The position numbers and the translations under genes are program-made. 64,000 nt of DNA, taken from positions 62,001 to 126,000 of the forward strand of contig NZ_JACSQM010000009.1 of assembly GCF_014836645.1 (NCBI RefSeq), in the 5' to 3' direction. The notes under the pieces are model-generated. The model was not told where the DNA came from, did not search any database, and saw only the letters and a list, made by a program, of their open reading frames with translations. Shown piece by piece: positions 26,611 to 35,203 of this stretch. Every line of letters starts with the position of its first letter. Within the stretch, counting starts at the first letter, position 1. This DNA comes from Fictibacillus norfolkensis. Its GTDB lineage: Bacteria; Bacillota; Bacilli; Bacillales; Fictibacillaceae.

Positions 26611-26639
26611 TTGAATAAAAATTCATAAGTTAGTATAAT
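26611..26639 (+). promoter_or_regulatory. Sigma-A promoter of the M14 carboxypeptidase gene
   Basis: TTGAAT and the perfect TATAAT are separated by 17 bases, 38 bases upstream of the start codon. Confidence 0.75.
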
Positions 26640-26676
26640 TATTTTGTTTTTGGGATTGAGGAAGGGGAGAAACAAC

Positions 26677-29049
26677 ATGTTAAAAAAACATTGGGTAGCT
26701 GGTGTCATGAGTTTGAGTTTACTGACATCGATGCCTTTTGCTGTAACAGCAGAATCGCCTCAAAAAAAGTGGACGAATGTTAATAGCTTTGAAGAGGCTG
26801 ATGGAAGTCCGTTCAACTCTGAGCATTATGATTTTGTAAAGTATTCAAAGATTGGTTCGGTCTTAAAGAAGATTGATAGAGAAAGCAGACGAGTAACCCT
26901 TGAACAAACAGGGGTTTCATCTAAAGGGTATCCGATGTATGTGGTCACGATCTCCAATACAGGTGATAAAGGAAAGTATGGACATTATAAGAAACTGCGA
27001 AAAGAAATGTTCAGAAATCCTCAAAAAGCACAAGATTGGATCGCCGAAAATCCTGATTTTAAAGTACCCGTGATGATCAATGGATCTATCCACGGAACAG
27101 AATACATAGGCTCTGATGCTGTCCTTCAGCTGATCGATCGTTTTGCCAAAGATAATGATGAAGAAACAAAAGAGATTTTAGACAGCAACATACTCATCTT
27201 TAATGTGGTTGCGAACCCTGATGGTCGTGTTGATGGAACTCGTTTTAACGGAAACGGTATTGATTTGAACCGTGACTTTATCACTCTTTCACAAGAGGAA
27301 ACGAAACAAACCGTTGATCTTATTACAGAGTGGAATCCGATGGTCTTCTTAGATCTTCATGGCTATGTGAACAGTGACGACGGAAAGCCTGGGTTGATTG
27401 AGCCGTGTACGCCGCCTCATAATCCGAACTATGAATATGATCTGTTTTCTAAATGGGCTTTAGATCAAGCAAAAGCGATGGAAGCAGAGATCGTTGGAAA
27501 TAAAGCAAACTATGAAACAGATCTCTATAAAAATATGACAGGTACATATATCCCGCAGCGTGACGATAGTTTTGGTTGGGACGATTATCCGCCGATCTTT
27601 ACACCGATGTATGCGATGTATCATGGGGCATACGGTTACACGTTGGAAGCACCGACAAACAATTGGGATGGTGTGAGATGGGCGAACGATGCTGTGATGG
27701 GAGCCTTAAAATTTGCTGTACAGAACAAACAAGGAATGCTTACAGATCAAATTGAGATCTTTGAACGCGGCATCAATTTTGATCACCCTTACCATGAAGA
27801 AGGATTTTTCCCGAATGCCTATGTTTTACCTGTAAATGAAAAAGATCCGACGGTTACAGAAAAAGCGGTGAACCATCTTCTTGAAAATGATATTTCTGTA
27901 GAAAAAGCAGTCAAACCTTTTTCGGCTAACGGACAAGCTTATCCAGCGGGCACGTACATCGTTGATATGAGCCAGGCCAAAGCCGGTCTTGCAAACACGA
28001 TGCTTTGGGATGGCGAGGATATTACGAACGATACGCCAGCGATGTATGACATCTCTGCCTGGAGTCTACCAGAATTATGGGGCTTTGAAGCGATTGAAGT
28101 GGATGAAAAGGTGAATGCAAAAACAAAGCCAGTGAAAGAAGCTGAATATGAAGGCTCCTTACAAGGAAGAGGGCCTTATGTGATTTCCAACAGCTCTGTC
28201 CAAGCTGTGAAGTTAGTGAACGATCTTATGAAAAAAGGTGAGCGTGTATATAAAGATGATTCAGGAAATTTCTATATTGAAAACCTCTCCTCAAGAAATA
28301 AGAAGCTCGTTAAAGAGTCAGGAATTAAGCTGCAATCAGCAAAAATGCCATCTCAAAAAGAAAAGCTTTCAACACTTAAAGTAGCTGTTTTAAAAGATGG
28401 TGGCATGAATAAAGCACAAAGTCATGCAGGTACAAAACTTGCATTAGAACGACTCGGCTTCTCGGTAAAAGAAGTGACACCAAAAGAAGTTGCAGAAAAG
28501 GGTCTATCTCAATACGATGCGTTTCTATACGCAGGCACTGACGCATTGCTGCAATACGAGAATGTGAGAGAAGCGAATAAACCGTTCGTGATCGGCAGCA
28601 AGCAGGCGTATGACAGTTTCAAAGCCAACGTACAAACATTTATCGAAAACGGCGGAAAATATATCTCAGTTGGCGCTGGTGGTGCTAAAGCTTCAAGTCA
28701 GCTCGGGTTAACAACAATAAAAGTAAACACGGGCGGCTCTAACAGCAATGGAATCGTAAAAGTAGACTATGAAAAAGATGAAGTAACAGCTGGTTATAAA
28801 AAGGATGATCTCGGGTTTGTTTATCGACCGGTCTGGTTTACGGAGTTAGGAAATTCAAAGTCGGTCGCAACTTTAGGAGACGGCGACTTTTTTGTAGCAG
28901 GTCACTGGAAGAATAATCAACAAGCGGCTGGTCAATCCGTTATTGTTGAAGAAGCTGAAAAAGACGTTACGCTGATCGGACTCGAAGCAGGATTCCGTGA
29001 TCATACGGATTATCTGTTCCGTTTATTATCCAACTCACTATATCAGTAA
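26677..29049 (+). CDS. Secreted M14-family zinc carboxypeptidase
   Basis: A 790-residue exoprotein with a Sec signal peptide (cleavage near AVTAES, about residue 25). The M14 catalytic domain has the zinc-binding HxxE (SIHGTEY, His139 and Glu142), substrate-binding GNGIDLNRDF, the third zinc ligand in FLDLHGYV, and the catalytic Glu in YTLEAPTNN. After about residue 560 a second domain resembles a class I glutamine-amidotransferase-like fold (KVAVLKDGGM, YDAFLYAGTDALL), a pairing known in large bacterial M14 proteins. Likely role: trimming of extracellular peptides. The start at 26677 follows GAGGAAGGGGAG. Confidence 0.9.
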   Translation: MLKKHWVAGVMSLSLLTSMPFAVTAESPQKKWTNVNSFEEADGSPFNSEHYDFVKYSKIGSVLKKIDRESRRVTLEQTGVSSKGYPMYVVTISNTGDKGKYGHYKKLRKEMFRNPQKAQDWIAENPDFKVPVMINGSIHGTEYIGSDAVLQLIDRFAKDNDEETKEILDSNILIFNVVANPDGRVDGTRFNGNGIDLNRDFITLSQEETKQTVDLITEWNPMVFLDLHGYVNSDDGKPGLIEPCTPPHNPNYEYDLFSKWALDQAKAMEAEIVGNKANYETDLYKNMTGTYIPQRDDSFGWDDYPPIFTPMYAMYHGAYGYTLEAPTNNWDGVRWANDAVMGALKFAVQNKQGMLTDQIEIFERGINFDHPYHEEGFFPNAYVLPVNEKDPTVTEKAVNHLLENDISVEKAVKPFSANGQAYPAGTYIVDMSQAKAGLANTMLWDGEDITNDTPAMYDISAWSLPELWGFEAIEVDEKVNAKTKPVKEAEYEGSLQGRGPYVISNSSVQAVKLVNDLMKKGERVYKDDSGNFYIENLSSRNKKLVKESGIKLQSAKMPSQKEKLSTLKVAVLKDGGMNKAQSHAGTKLALERLGFSVKEVTPKEVAEKGLSQYDAFLYAGTDALLQYENVREANKPFVIGSKQAYDSFKANVQTFIENGGKYISVGAGGAKASSQLGLTTIKVNTGGSNSNGIVKVDYEKDEVTAGYKKDDLGFVYRPVWFTELGNSKSVATLGDGDFFVAGHWKNNQQAAGQSVIVEEAEKDVTLIGLEAGFRDHTDYLFRLLSNSLYQ

Positions 29050-29216
29050 TAGAGCATTTCTCGTTGACAACCAGATAAGCACTGCATTACTTTTATAGGG
29101 AAAGTTTACCCTGTTTAATAGGACTTGAAGAGCATTGAACTTTTTTCTTTGCTCTTTGGTCTTTCTTTATATCAAAAATCCAGCTCTTAATCCTTTGATT
29201 TTCTACATCATCGTAT

Positions 29217-29345
29217 TTGATTGGAGTGTAAGGTGCGAGACTCCTGGGGGATCAGCGGGACAGGTGAGACTCCTAAGTGCGCAAAGCGCAGAGGAGGCTC
29301 ACCGCACGCCCCCCGGAAAGCGAGCAACCTGAAACGGAAATCAAT
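29217..29345. repeat. Dispersed palindromic repeat, copy 4 (inverted, divergent)
   Basis: Reverse-orientation copy with degraded ends (TTTGATT, AATCAAT) and a variant centre (TCCTAAGTGCGCAAAGCGCA). It sits in the 400-base gap between the carboxypeptidase and PTS IIA genes. The rest of this gap holds only a weak hairpin (around 29096-29115) and no clear promoter. Confidence 0.82.
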
Positions 29346-29456
29346 CCCACGAGCTACAATGATTTTCAAACATGGTTTTGTGAGCTGAAATGTTTTAAAG
29401 CGTTCAGACAGGTGTAAATTATAGAAGTAAAGCAAATGAAAGGTGAGTGAAAAGAT

Positions 29457-29954
29457 ATGTTCAATAAACTATTTGGAAAAAAAGAAGTTAAAAAAGAAGA
29501 AACACTAATCGCTCCATTAACAGGAAAAATCGTAAACATTGAAGAGGTGCCAGATCCGACGTTTGCTCAAAAGATGATGGGCGATGGGATTGCGATAGAA
29601 CCAACAGAAGGTGTAGTTGTCTCTCCGGTTGATGGAGAAATCGTTCAGTTCTTCCACACGAAGCATGCAATCGGTATCCAATCAGAAGCTGGAGCAGAAA
29701 TCCTTATCCACGTTGGTCTTGAAACGGTTAGCATGAACGGTGAAGGTTTCGAGGGACATGTGAACGTAGGAGATAAAGTAAAAGCGGGAGACAAGCTTTT
29801 AAGCTTTGACCTGGAATTGATTAAGGAAAAAGCGGCTAGCACGGTAACGCCGATCGTGATCACAAACGGTGATGCGGTAGAATCTTTAGACAAGCGTGCA
29901 GCGTCTGAAGCAACAAAAGGTGAAACTTCATTATTGCAGGTTAAAATGAAATAA
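29457..29954 (+). CDS. PTS glucose-type IIA component (Crr-like)
   Basis: A 165-residue soluble phosphocarrier of the glucose/sucrose IIA family. The two active-site histidines are His70 (FFHTKHAIGI) and the phosphorylated His85 (EILIHVGLETV). It takes phosphate from HPr and passes it to IIB domains. The PTS permease at 22909 and other IICB proteins without a IIA are its likely partners. The start has AAAGGTGAG upstream. A terminator separates it from the sugar kinase gene. Confidence 0.92.
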   Translation: MFNKLFGKKEVKKEETLIAPLTGKIVNIEEVPDPTFAQKMMGDGIAIEPTEGVVVSPVDGEIVQFFHTKHAIGIQSEAGAEILIHVGLETVSMNGEGFEGHVNVGDKVKAGDKLLSFDLELIKEKAASTVTPIVITNGDAVESLDKRAASEATKGETSLLQVKMK

Positions 29955-29961
29955 ATCAGGA

Positions 29962-29990
29962 AATCAGGCTAACCATGCCTGATTTTTTTC
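29962..29990 (+). terminator. Terminator of the IIA gene
   Basis: ATCAGGC / GCCTGAT with a 7-base loop and seven T. It lies only about 20 bases before the next start codon, so some read-through to the kinase is possible. Confidence 0.75.
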
Positions 29991-30011
29991 CAATAAAAAG
30001 GGGAGGCTACG

Positions 30012-30968
30012 ATGAAAAAAGGCGTAATTTCTTTAGGAGAAGCACTTGTTGATTTTATTCCAACGGATGAAACGAACACGACTTACCAAAAAAGTCCTGG
30101 TGGAGCACCTGCCAATGTAGCTGTTGGGGTTGCGCGATTAGGGTCAGCATCTACTTTTTTAGGAAAAGTGGGAGATGATGTTCTAGGATCGTTCATGATT
30201 GATACATTAAAGAGCTATGGCGTGAACGCGTTTTATGTGTACAAGACGGAAGAAGTGAGAACAGGAGCCGTGTTTGTGACGCTGGACCAAAACGGTGAAA
30301 GATCGTTCGACTTTTACATTAATCCGAGCGCAGACCGATTCTTAGAAGAAAAAGATGTACAACCGAGTCTCTTTAAAGAACATAAAATTCTTCATTTTGG
30401 TTCGATCTCGTTGATTGGTGAGCCTTCAAAGAGTGCTACTGAAAAAGCGGTAAGACTCGCAAAAGAAAACGGCATGTGGATTTCGTACGATCCGAACTTA
30501 CGATTATCGCTCTGGAAGACACCTGCACAGGCTCGTGAGACGATTCTTTCAATGCTGCAGCACGCTGACATCGTCAAGATTTCTGAAGAAGAGCTCGAAT
30601 TCATTACAGGCTTAAAAAAGGTCGAAGAAGGCATTAAAGTGCTTCAAGAATATGATATTCCCTTACTCTTCATCACACTAGGAGATGACGGAAGCTATGT
30701 GGTGACGAAAGAGGGCGGCGAGTACATTCCGGCCAAACGTGTATCTTCGGTAGATACGACGGGAGCAGGCGACGCTTATGTTGCGGGAGTTCTTCATCAA
30801 CTAAATGAATATGACGGTTCACTCCAAGAACTGACGCTTGATGAAGCGAGTGACATGGCACTGTTTGGAAGCGTTTCTGGAGCACTTGCAGTTTCTGTTA
30901 AAGGAGCGATGACCGCACTGCCTACTTTAGAGCAAATTGAGGACGAACTGGCACAAAATAAACAATAA
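30012..30968 (+). CDS. PfkB-family sugar kinase (fructokinase-like)
   Basis: A 318-residue ribokinase-fold kinase that phosphorylates a sugar with ATP. The N-terminal signature is SPGGAPANVAVGVARLGS; the C-terminal signature DTTGAGDAYVAGVL holds the catalytic Asp and anion hole. ISYDPNLRLSLW is typical of fructokinases. 2-keto-3-deoxygluconate or tagatose-type kinases are alternatives. The start has AAAAGGGGAGG upstream. The neighbouring IIA gene suggests a role in sugar catabolism. Confidence 0.88.
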   Translation: MKKGVISLGEALVDFIPTDETNTTYQKSPGGAPANVAVGVARLGSASTFLGKVGDDVLGSFMIDTLKSYGVNAFYVYKTEEVRTGAVFVTLDQNGERSFDFYINPSADRFLEEKDVQPSLFKEHKILHFGSISLIGEPSKSATEKAVRLAKENGMWISYDPNLRLSLWKTPAQARETILSMLQHADIVKISEEELEFITGLKKVEEGIKVLQEYDIPLLFITLGDDGSYVVTKEGGEYIPAKRVSSVDTTGAGDAYVAGVLHQLNEYDGSLQELTLDEASDMALFGSVSGALAVSVKGAMTALPTLEQIEDELAQNKQ

Positions 30969-30990
30969 CTGCATATAATAGGAAAATATT

Positions 30991-31020
30991 TTGACTAATG
31001 TTTTTGTTTTTTGGTAATAT
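30991..31020 (+). promoter_or_regulatory. Promoter of the glycyl-tRNA synthetase T-box transcript
   Basis: TTGACT and TAATAT are separated by 18 bases, directly upstream of the T-box leader. Confidence 0.65.
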
Positions 31021-31026
31021 TATTTT

Positions 31027-31255
31027 ATTATAAAAGATGATATGCAGCTGTGAAGGATGAATAGTAGCTAAAGGTACACTCTTTTTAGCGAGCTGGGGAT
31101 GGTGCAAGCCCGGTAAGAGACATTAGTGAAACGGCAATCCGGAGTTGCTTTTTGAAAAGAGGATTCGTTTTTACATACGGATCAACTAGGGTGGAACCGC
31201 GGGAGATACAACTCTCGTCCCTGGGCATAGCGCCTTGGGACGGGAGTTTTTTATT
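31027..31255 (+). promoter_or_regulatory. T-box riboswitch (glycine)
   Basis: The leader has the stem I apical motifs AGCGAGCTGGGG and GGTGCAAGCC, a specifier loop reading GGC (31133-31135, a glycine codon), the T-box sequence AGGGTGGAACCGCGGG (31188-31203) whose bulge binds the tRNA acceptor end, and a terminator ACTCTCGTCCC / GGGACGGGAGT plus T6 (31211-31252). Uncharged tRNA-Gly should stabilise the antiterminator and switch on the downstream synthetase gene. Confidence 0.93.
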
Positions 31256-31304
31256 TTTAAAAACGGCCGACCCATAAGGCATAATCCGAATGGGAGGAAT
31301 AAAA

Positions 31305-32687
31305 ATGACAAAAAACATGGAAACCATCACAAATCATGCGAAACACCGCGGTTTTGTATTTCCGGGATCTGAAATTTATGGAGGTCTTGCGAACACGTGG
31401 GATTATGGTCCACTTGGTGTTGAGCTTAAAAACAACGTAAAAAAAGCATGGTGGAAAAAATTCGTTCAAGAATCACCTTACAACGTAGGTCTTGATGCAG
31501 CGATCCTGATGAATCCTCGTACGTGGGAAGCATCTGGGCACATCGGTAACTTCAACGATCCGATGATGGACTGTAAGAACTGTAAAGCGCGTCACCGTGC
31601 AGATAAACTGATTGAAGATGCTGCTGATCAAGCGGGAAAAGAAATTATCGTAGACGGCCTTCCGTTTGAAAAGATGGAAGAGTTAGTGAAAGAATACAAT
31701 ATCGCTTGTCCGGAGTGTGGAAGCCATGACTTCACAAGCATCCGCCAGTTCAACCTAATGTTCAAAACACACCAAGGTGTAACAGAATCAAGTTCAAACG
31801 AAATCTACATGCGTCCGGAAACAGCTCAAGGGATCTTCGTTAACTTTAAGAATGTTCAGCGTACGATGCGTAAAAAATTGCCGTTCGGTATCGCACAGAT
31901 CGGTAAGAGTTTCCGTAACGAGATCACGCCTGGTAACTTCACGTTCCGTACACGTGAGTTCGAACAGATGGAGCTTGAGTTCTTCTGTAAGCCAGGAAGT
32001 GAGATCGAGTGGTTCAACTATTGGAAAGACACAGCTGAAAACTGGCTAAAATCATTGGGTATGACTTCTGAAAACCTTCGTCTTCGCGACCATAACGAAG
32101 ATGAGCTTTCTCACTACTCAAATGCAACAACTGACTTTGAATACAAGTTCCCGTTCGGCTGGGGCGAGCTTTGGGGTGTTGCGTCCCGTACGGACTTCGA
32201 TTTGAAGCGGCACATGGAATTCTCAGGCGAAGACTTCAACTATATCGATCAAGAAACAAACGAGCGTTATGTCCCTTATTGCATCGAGCCTTCTCTAGGT
32301 GCTGACCGTGTAACGTTGGCGTTCTTGATTGATGCGTATGAAGATGAGCAGCTTGAAGATGGTACATCAAGAACTGTTATGCACTTGCACCCTGCACTAG
32401 CTCCTTATAAAGCAGCGATCCTGCCATTATCTAAGAAGCTATCTGAAGAAGCAACAGAAGTGTTCAGCTCACTTGCAAAAGACTTCAATGTGGACTATGA
32501 CGAAACAGGATCGATCGGTAAACGTTACCGTCGTCAAGATGAAGTAGGGACACCTTTCTGTATCACGTATGACTTTGATTCCAAAGAAGACGGCATGGTA
32601 ACCGTACGTGATCGTGACACGATGGAACAAACGCGTGTGAAGATTGCAGATCTTAAGAGCTTTATTGAGTCTAAGGTTCAGTTTTAA
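31305..32687 (+). CDS. glyS: Glycyl-tRNA synthetase, single-chain dimeric (alpha2) type
   Basis: A 460-residue class II aminoacyl-tRNA synthetase of the eukaryote/archaeal-like alpha2 GlyRS type, not the GlyQ/GlyS alpha2beta2 type of B. subtilis. It has [20 protein letters not shown] at the N-terminus, two cysteine pairs (Cys90/93 and Cys135/138) forming a likely zinc site, motif 2 ([20 protein letters not shown]), and motif 3 ([13 protein letters not shown]), followed by an anticodon-binding domain. The start at 31305 has GGGAGG upstream. It is controlled by the T-box leader in front. Confidence 0.95.
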   Translation: MTKNMETITNHAKHRGFVFPGSEIYGGLANTWDYGPLGVELKNNVKKAWWKKFVQESPYNVGLDAAILMNPRTWEASGHIGNFNDPMMDCKNCKARHRADKLIEDAADQAGKEIIVDGLPFEKMEELVKEYNIACPECGSHDFTSIRQFNLMFKTHQGVTESSSNEIYMRPETAQGIFVNFKNVQRTMRKKLPFGIAQIGKSFRNEITPGNFTFRTREFEQMELEFFCKPGSEIEWFNYWKDTAENWLKSLGMTSENLRLRDHNEDELSHYSNATTDFEYKFPFGWGELWGVASRTDFDLKRHMEFSGEDFNYIDQETNERYVPYCIEPSLGADRVTLAFLIDAYEDEQLEDGTSRTVMHLHPALAPYKAAILPLSKKLSEEATEVFSSLAKDFNVDYDETGSIGKRYRRQDEVGTPFCITYDFDSKEDGMVTVRDRDTMEQTRVKIADLKSFIESKVQF

Positions 32688-32723
32688 TTAAAAGCTTGTG
32701 ATTCATAGTTGCTTTTGTGAGTA

Positions 32724-32851
32724 GTTGATTTACGTTCCAGGTGCTCGCTTTCCGCGGGGCAGACGGTGAGCCACATTCGTACGTTTCACGTATAAGTGTC
32801 TCACCTGACCGCCTGTCCCACAGGAGTCTCGCACCTTACACTCCAATCAAC
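32724..32851. repeat. Dispersed ~129-bp palindromic repeat, copy 5
   Basis: Forward copy (GTTGATT to AATCAAC) with the centre CACGTATAAGTG. It lies in the 3' UTR of glyS, upstream of the terminator at 32887. Confidence 0.9.
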
Positions 32852-32886
32852 TTTTCAATGAAGATTCAAGATTATAAAGCTTAATA

Positions 32887-32928
32887 AAAAGCACACATTT
32901 GCGTCTTGCAGTGTGTGCTTCTGTTTTT
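32887..32928 (+). terminator. Terminator of glyS
   Basis: AAGCACAC / GTGTGCTT, followed by CTGTTTTTT. Placed after repeat copy 5. Confidence 0.7.
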
Positions 32929-32972
32929 TCTCATGCGTTTATTCTACAATAGAGTATGAGTGATTAATTTAT

Positions 32973-32990
32973 AGCCCTCGGGCTTTTTTT
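32973..32990 (+). promoter_or_regulatory. Mini terminator-like hairpin directly before a ribosome binding site
   Basis: AGCC-CTCG-GGCT is followed by seven T and then by GGAGG of the downstream peptidase gene. The stem is short (4 bp), so it may act as a weak attenuator or be chance. Confidence 0.35.
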
Positions 32991-33002
32991 GGAGGTATAT
33001 AC

Positions 33003-34106
33003 ATGAACGAAGGACGTATTCAAAAGGTACAGAACTGGTTAAAACAAGAAGGGCATACTTTCGCGTTCATTCACACGACAGCAAACGTGTTCTATCTATC
33101 AGGATTGTATTCGGATCCGCATGAACGTGTGTTAGGTGTGGCTGTACTTGCAGAAGGAGAGCCGTTCATGATCTGTCCAGGCATGGAGCGTTCGCAAGCT
33201 AAAGACGCAGGCTGGACGTATGAGATTGTTGGCTACAGTGATTCTGAGGATCCTTGGGCGAAGGTACAAGAAGCTTTGGCTAGCCGTGGAGTGACTGCAG
33301 CATCATCGATTGCAGTTGAAAAAGAAACACTTCCATACGCACGTGGCGAAAAGCTACTTGGTATGTTTGATGGTGCGAGCTTGGTCGGAGCTGAAGAGTT
33401 GATGAACGAGCTTCGTCTCATAAAAGAAGAAAGCGAGTTAAAGACGTTGCGTGAAGCAGCTAGACTTGCTGACTATGGGGTTGAGGTAGGAGTTTCAGCA
33501 CTTCGTGAGGGTGTAACAGAGATGGAAGTACTCGCGAAGATCGAATACGAACTGAAGCAAAAAGGCATCAGCGCGATGTCGTTTTCTACAATGGTGTTAT
33601 TCGGTGAAAAAGCTGGACAGCCTCACGGTAAACCAGGATTAAGAAAGCTTCAGCACGGCGATTTTGTATTATTCGATCTAGGTGTAGTCCTTGATGGATA
33701 TTGTTCTGACATCACGCGTACTGTAGCGTTTGGTGATCTGGATGAAAAGCGCCGCGAAATCTATGATACCGTGCTGCAGGCACAATTAAAGGCGTTAGAA
33801 GCTTCTAAGCCAGGAACGCGTATCGGTGACCTAGACGTGATCGCGCGCAACCACATCACGGAAGCGGGATACGGCGACAACTTCCCGCATCGCATCGGAC
33901 ACGGCCTTGGGATCGATGTTCATGAATTCCCGTCCGTGAGTGACAACAACGATGGTGTGCTTCGTGAAGGAATGACGTATACGATCGAACCAGGCATCTA
34001 TATTGATGATGTCGGCGGCGTACGTATTGAGGACGACGTCTATGTAACGGCAGATGGACACGAAACATTGACGAAATATCCAAAAGAGCTGCAGATTATT
34101 AAGTAA
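33003..34106 (+). CDS. M24-family Xaa-Pro peptidase
   Basis: A 367-residue aminopeptidase P/prolidase-like enzyme. The N-terminal creatinase-like domain (1-130) is followed by the pita-bread catalytic domain. All five metal ligands are visible: two Asp in FDLGVVLDGYCSDITRT, His in HRIGHGLGIDVHE, and two Glu in YTIEPGIY and VRIEDDV. It would cleave peptide bonds involving proline in the cytoplasm. The start follows TTTGGAGGT. A short T-tailed hairpin sits just before the ribosome binding site, and a strong terminator follows the gene. Confidence 0.92.
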   Translation: MNEGRIQKVQNWLKQEGHTFAFIHTTANVFYLSGLYSDPHERVLGVAVLAEGEPFMICPGMERSQAKDAGWTYEIVGYSDSEDPWAKVQEALASRGVTAASSIAVEKETLPYARGEKLLGMFDGASLVGAEELMNELRLIKEESELKTLREAARLADYGVEVGVSALREGVTEMEVLAKIEYELKQKGISAMSFSTMVLFGEKAGQPHGKPGLRKLQHGDFVLFDLGVVLDGYCSDITRTVAFGDLDEKRREIYDTVLQAQLKALEASKPGTRIGDLDVIARNHITEAGYGDNFPHRIGHGLGIDVHEFPSVSDNNDGVLREGMTYTIEPGIYIDDVGGVRIEDDVYVTADGHETLTKYPKELQIIK

Positions 34107-34124
34107 TAGTAGTTAAAAATTGAG

Positions 34125-34158
34125 GGATGGCTCTTGTGGGAGCCATCCTTTCGTATTT
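34125..34158 (+). terminator. Terminator of the M24 peptidase gene
   Basis: GGATGGCTC / GAGCCATCC with a 6-base loop, then TTTCGTATTTTA. Confidence 0.8.
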
Positions 34159-34205
34159 TACGGGCGAAGAGAGCAGCGAGAGAGTCACTTTGGAGGTGCT
34201 CAGAG

Positions 34206-34315
34206 GTGCAATCCAAAAGTTTTGCCCTTGAATCCACGAAATAGGACGTTCAATCCACGAGTTTTGTTCTTCAATCCACATATTTGAGGCTTATATCCAC
34301 GAGTCTACAAACTTA
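34206..34315. repeat. Array of five 21-bp degenerate repeats
   Basis: ATCCA recurs at 34211, 34232, 34253, 34274 and 34295, a spacing of exactly 21 bases each time. The best units read AATCCACGAGTTTTG. On the minus strand one frame stays open through the repeats and reads Trp-Ile every seven residues. The array lies about 60 bases after a terminator and before the tetR promoter. Confidence 0.8.
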
Positions 34316-34462
34316 GACAATTATCGACAAACGGTTATCGCTGGGGAAGCCACGGCTATCTGGCCGCTTAATTAATAAAACATGATCTCCATTTTGAACC
34401 ATGTACATCGTATATAGTCGGTGTTCAATCGATATAGTCACTCTTAGTCCTCCAAAAAACAT

Positions 34463-34491
34463 TTTACTTATTTTAACATATAATCTATAAT
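34463..34491 (+). promoter_or_regulatory. Promoter of the TetR-family gene
   Basis: TTTACT and the perfect TATAAT are separated by 17 bases. An operator palindrome begins two bases after the -10. Confidence 0.75.
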
Positions 34492-34492
34492 A

Positions 34493-34512
34493 ATGATTGA
34501 TTAACCAATCAT
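34493..34512. promoter_or_regulatory. Operator for the TetR-family repressor, site 1
   Basis: ATGATTGATTAACCAATCAT is a 20-bp palindrome with a single mismatched pair. It overlaps the expected transcription start of the tetR-like gene. Confidence 0.75.
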
Positions 34513-34534
34513 CCATAAAAAGGAGATTACTCAA

Positions 34535-35137
34535 TTGCCTTTATCACATAAACAAATGATAGCGATGGAACAAAAGCGTGAAAAGATTCTAGAGCAGGCG
34601 ATCCTGTTGTTTGCAGAGCAAGGGTATGAAAGCACGACCATTGCAAAGGTAGCAAAAGCCGCAGGTGTTAGTTTTGGAAGTGTATTTACGTACTTTGAAA
34701 ATAAGGATCAGCTTTTTTATCATGCTGTTACAGAGCCTTTAGAAAAACAATATAGAGAAGCGATGTTAGATTTTAATCCGGTTGCTGAAGATCTTTTGGC
34801 TGAGATTAAGAGCATGATAGACAAACATATTACGATTTTTATCGAGATGCGTACATATTTGCAGCTGGTCGTTCAAGTGATCGGACAGCATACGAAATTT
34901 CCTGAACCGTTTAAAGTTCTGGATGAATTTAGTCTCCAGTTTATTTTAAAACTTCAAGAGATCATACGAAATGGTCAAAAAAGTGGAGTTCTAGAAGAAT
35001 CTGATGAAGATTTAACAGCAACAGCGTATCTCGGTTTTCTATTAGGAATTCGATTAACGTTTACAGACTATGCGGTATCACGGGTTAGAGAAAAGTTTAA
35101 GATTCCAGCATTTCAACTGTTATATCCGAAACGCTAA
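34535..35137 (+). CDS. TetR/AcrR-family transcriptional regulator
   Basis: A 200-residue repressor. The N-terminal helix-turn-helix domain (about 15-60) reads ILEQAILLFAEQGYESTTIA, then AKAAGVSFGSVFTYFENKDQ. The C-terminal ligand-binding domain is helical. Translation starts at TTG (34535) behind AAGGAG. Two near-identical palindromes, one at its own promoter and one before the adjacent MFS gene, point to autoregulation and control of the exporter. The inducing ligand is unknown. Confidence 0.9.
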   Translation: MPLSHKQMIAMEQKREKILEQAILLFAEQGYESTTIAKVAKAAGVSFGSVFTYFENKDQLFYHAVTEPLEKQYREAMLDFNPVAEDLLAEIKSMIDKHITIFIEMRTYLQLVVQVIGQHTKFPEPFKVLDEFSLQFILKLQEIIRNGQKSGVLEESDEDLTATAYLGFLLGIRLTFTDYAVSRVREKFKIPAFQLLYPKR

Positions 35138-35167
35138 AATGTGTTTCGGTTACTTTTTATCTTAATA

Positions 35168-35187
35168 ATGATTGATTAATCAATCGT
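35168..35187. promoter_or_regulatory. Operator for the TetR-family repressor, site 2
   Basis: ATGATTGATTAATCAATCGT contains the perfect 16-bp palindrome GATTGATTAATCAATC. It lies directly before the ribosome binding site of the MFS gene and matches site 1 at 18 of 20 positions. Confidence 0.75.
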
Positions 35188-35203
35188 AAAAGGAGAGATA
35201 AAC

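Noticed and set aside
34099..34281. Minus-strand frame with Trp-Ile every seven residues across the 21-bp array
   Set aside because: The heptad follows from the 21-bp DNA period. There is no ribosome binding site or promoter, so I list the array as a repeat and not as a gene.
34206..34315. Possible CRISPR array
   Set aside because: Units are 21 bp apart with degenerate cores and no room for spacers, and no cas genes are present.
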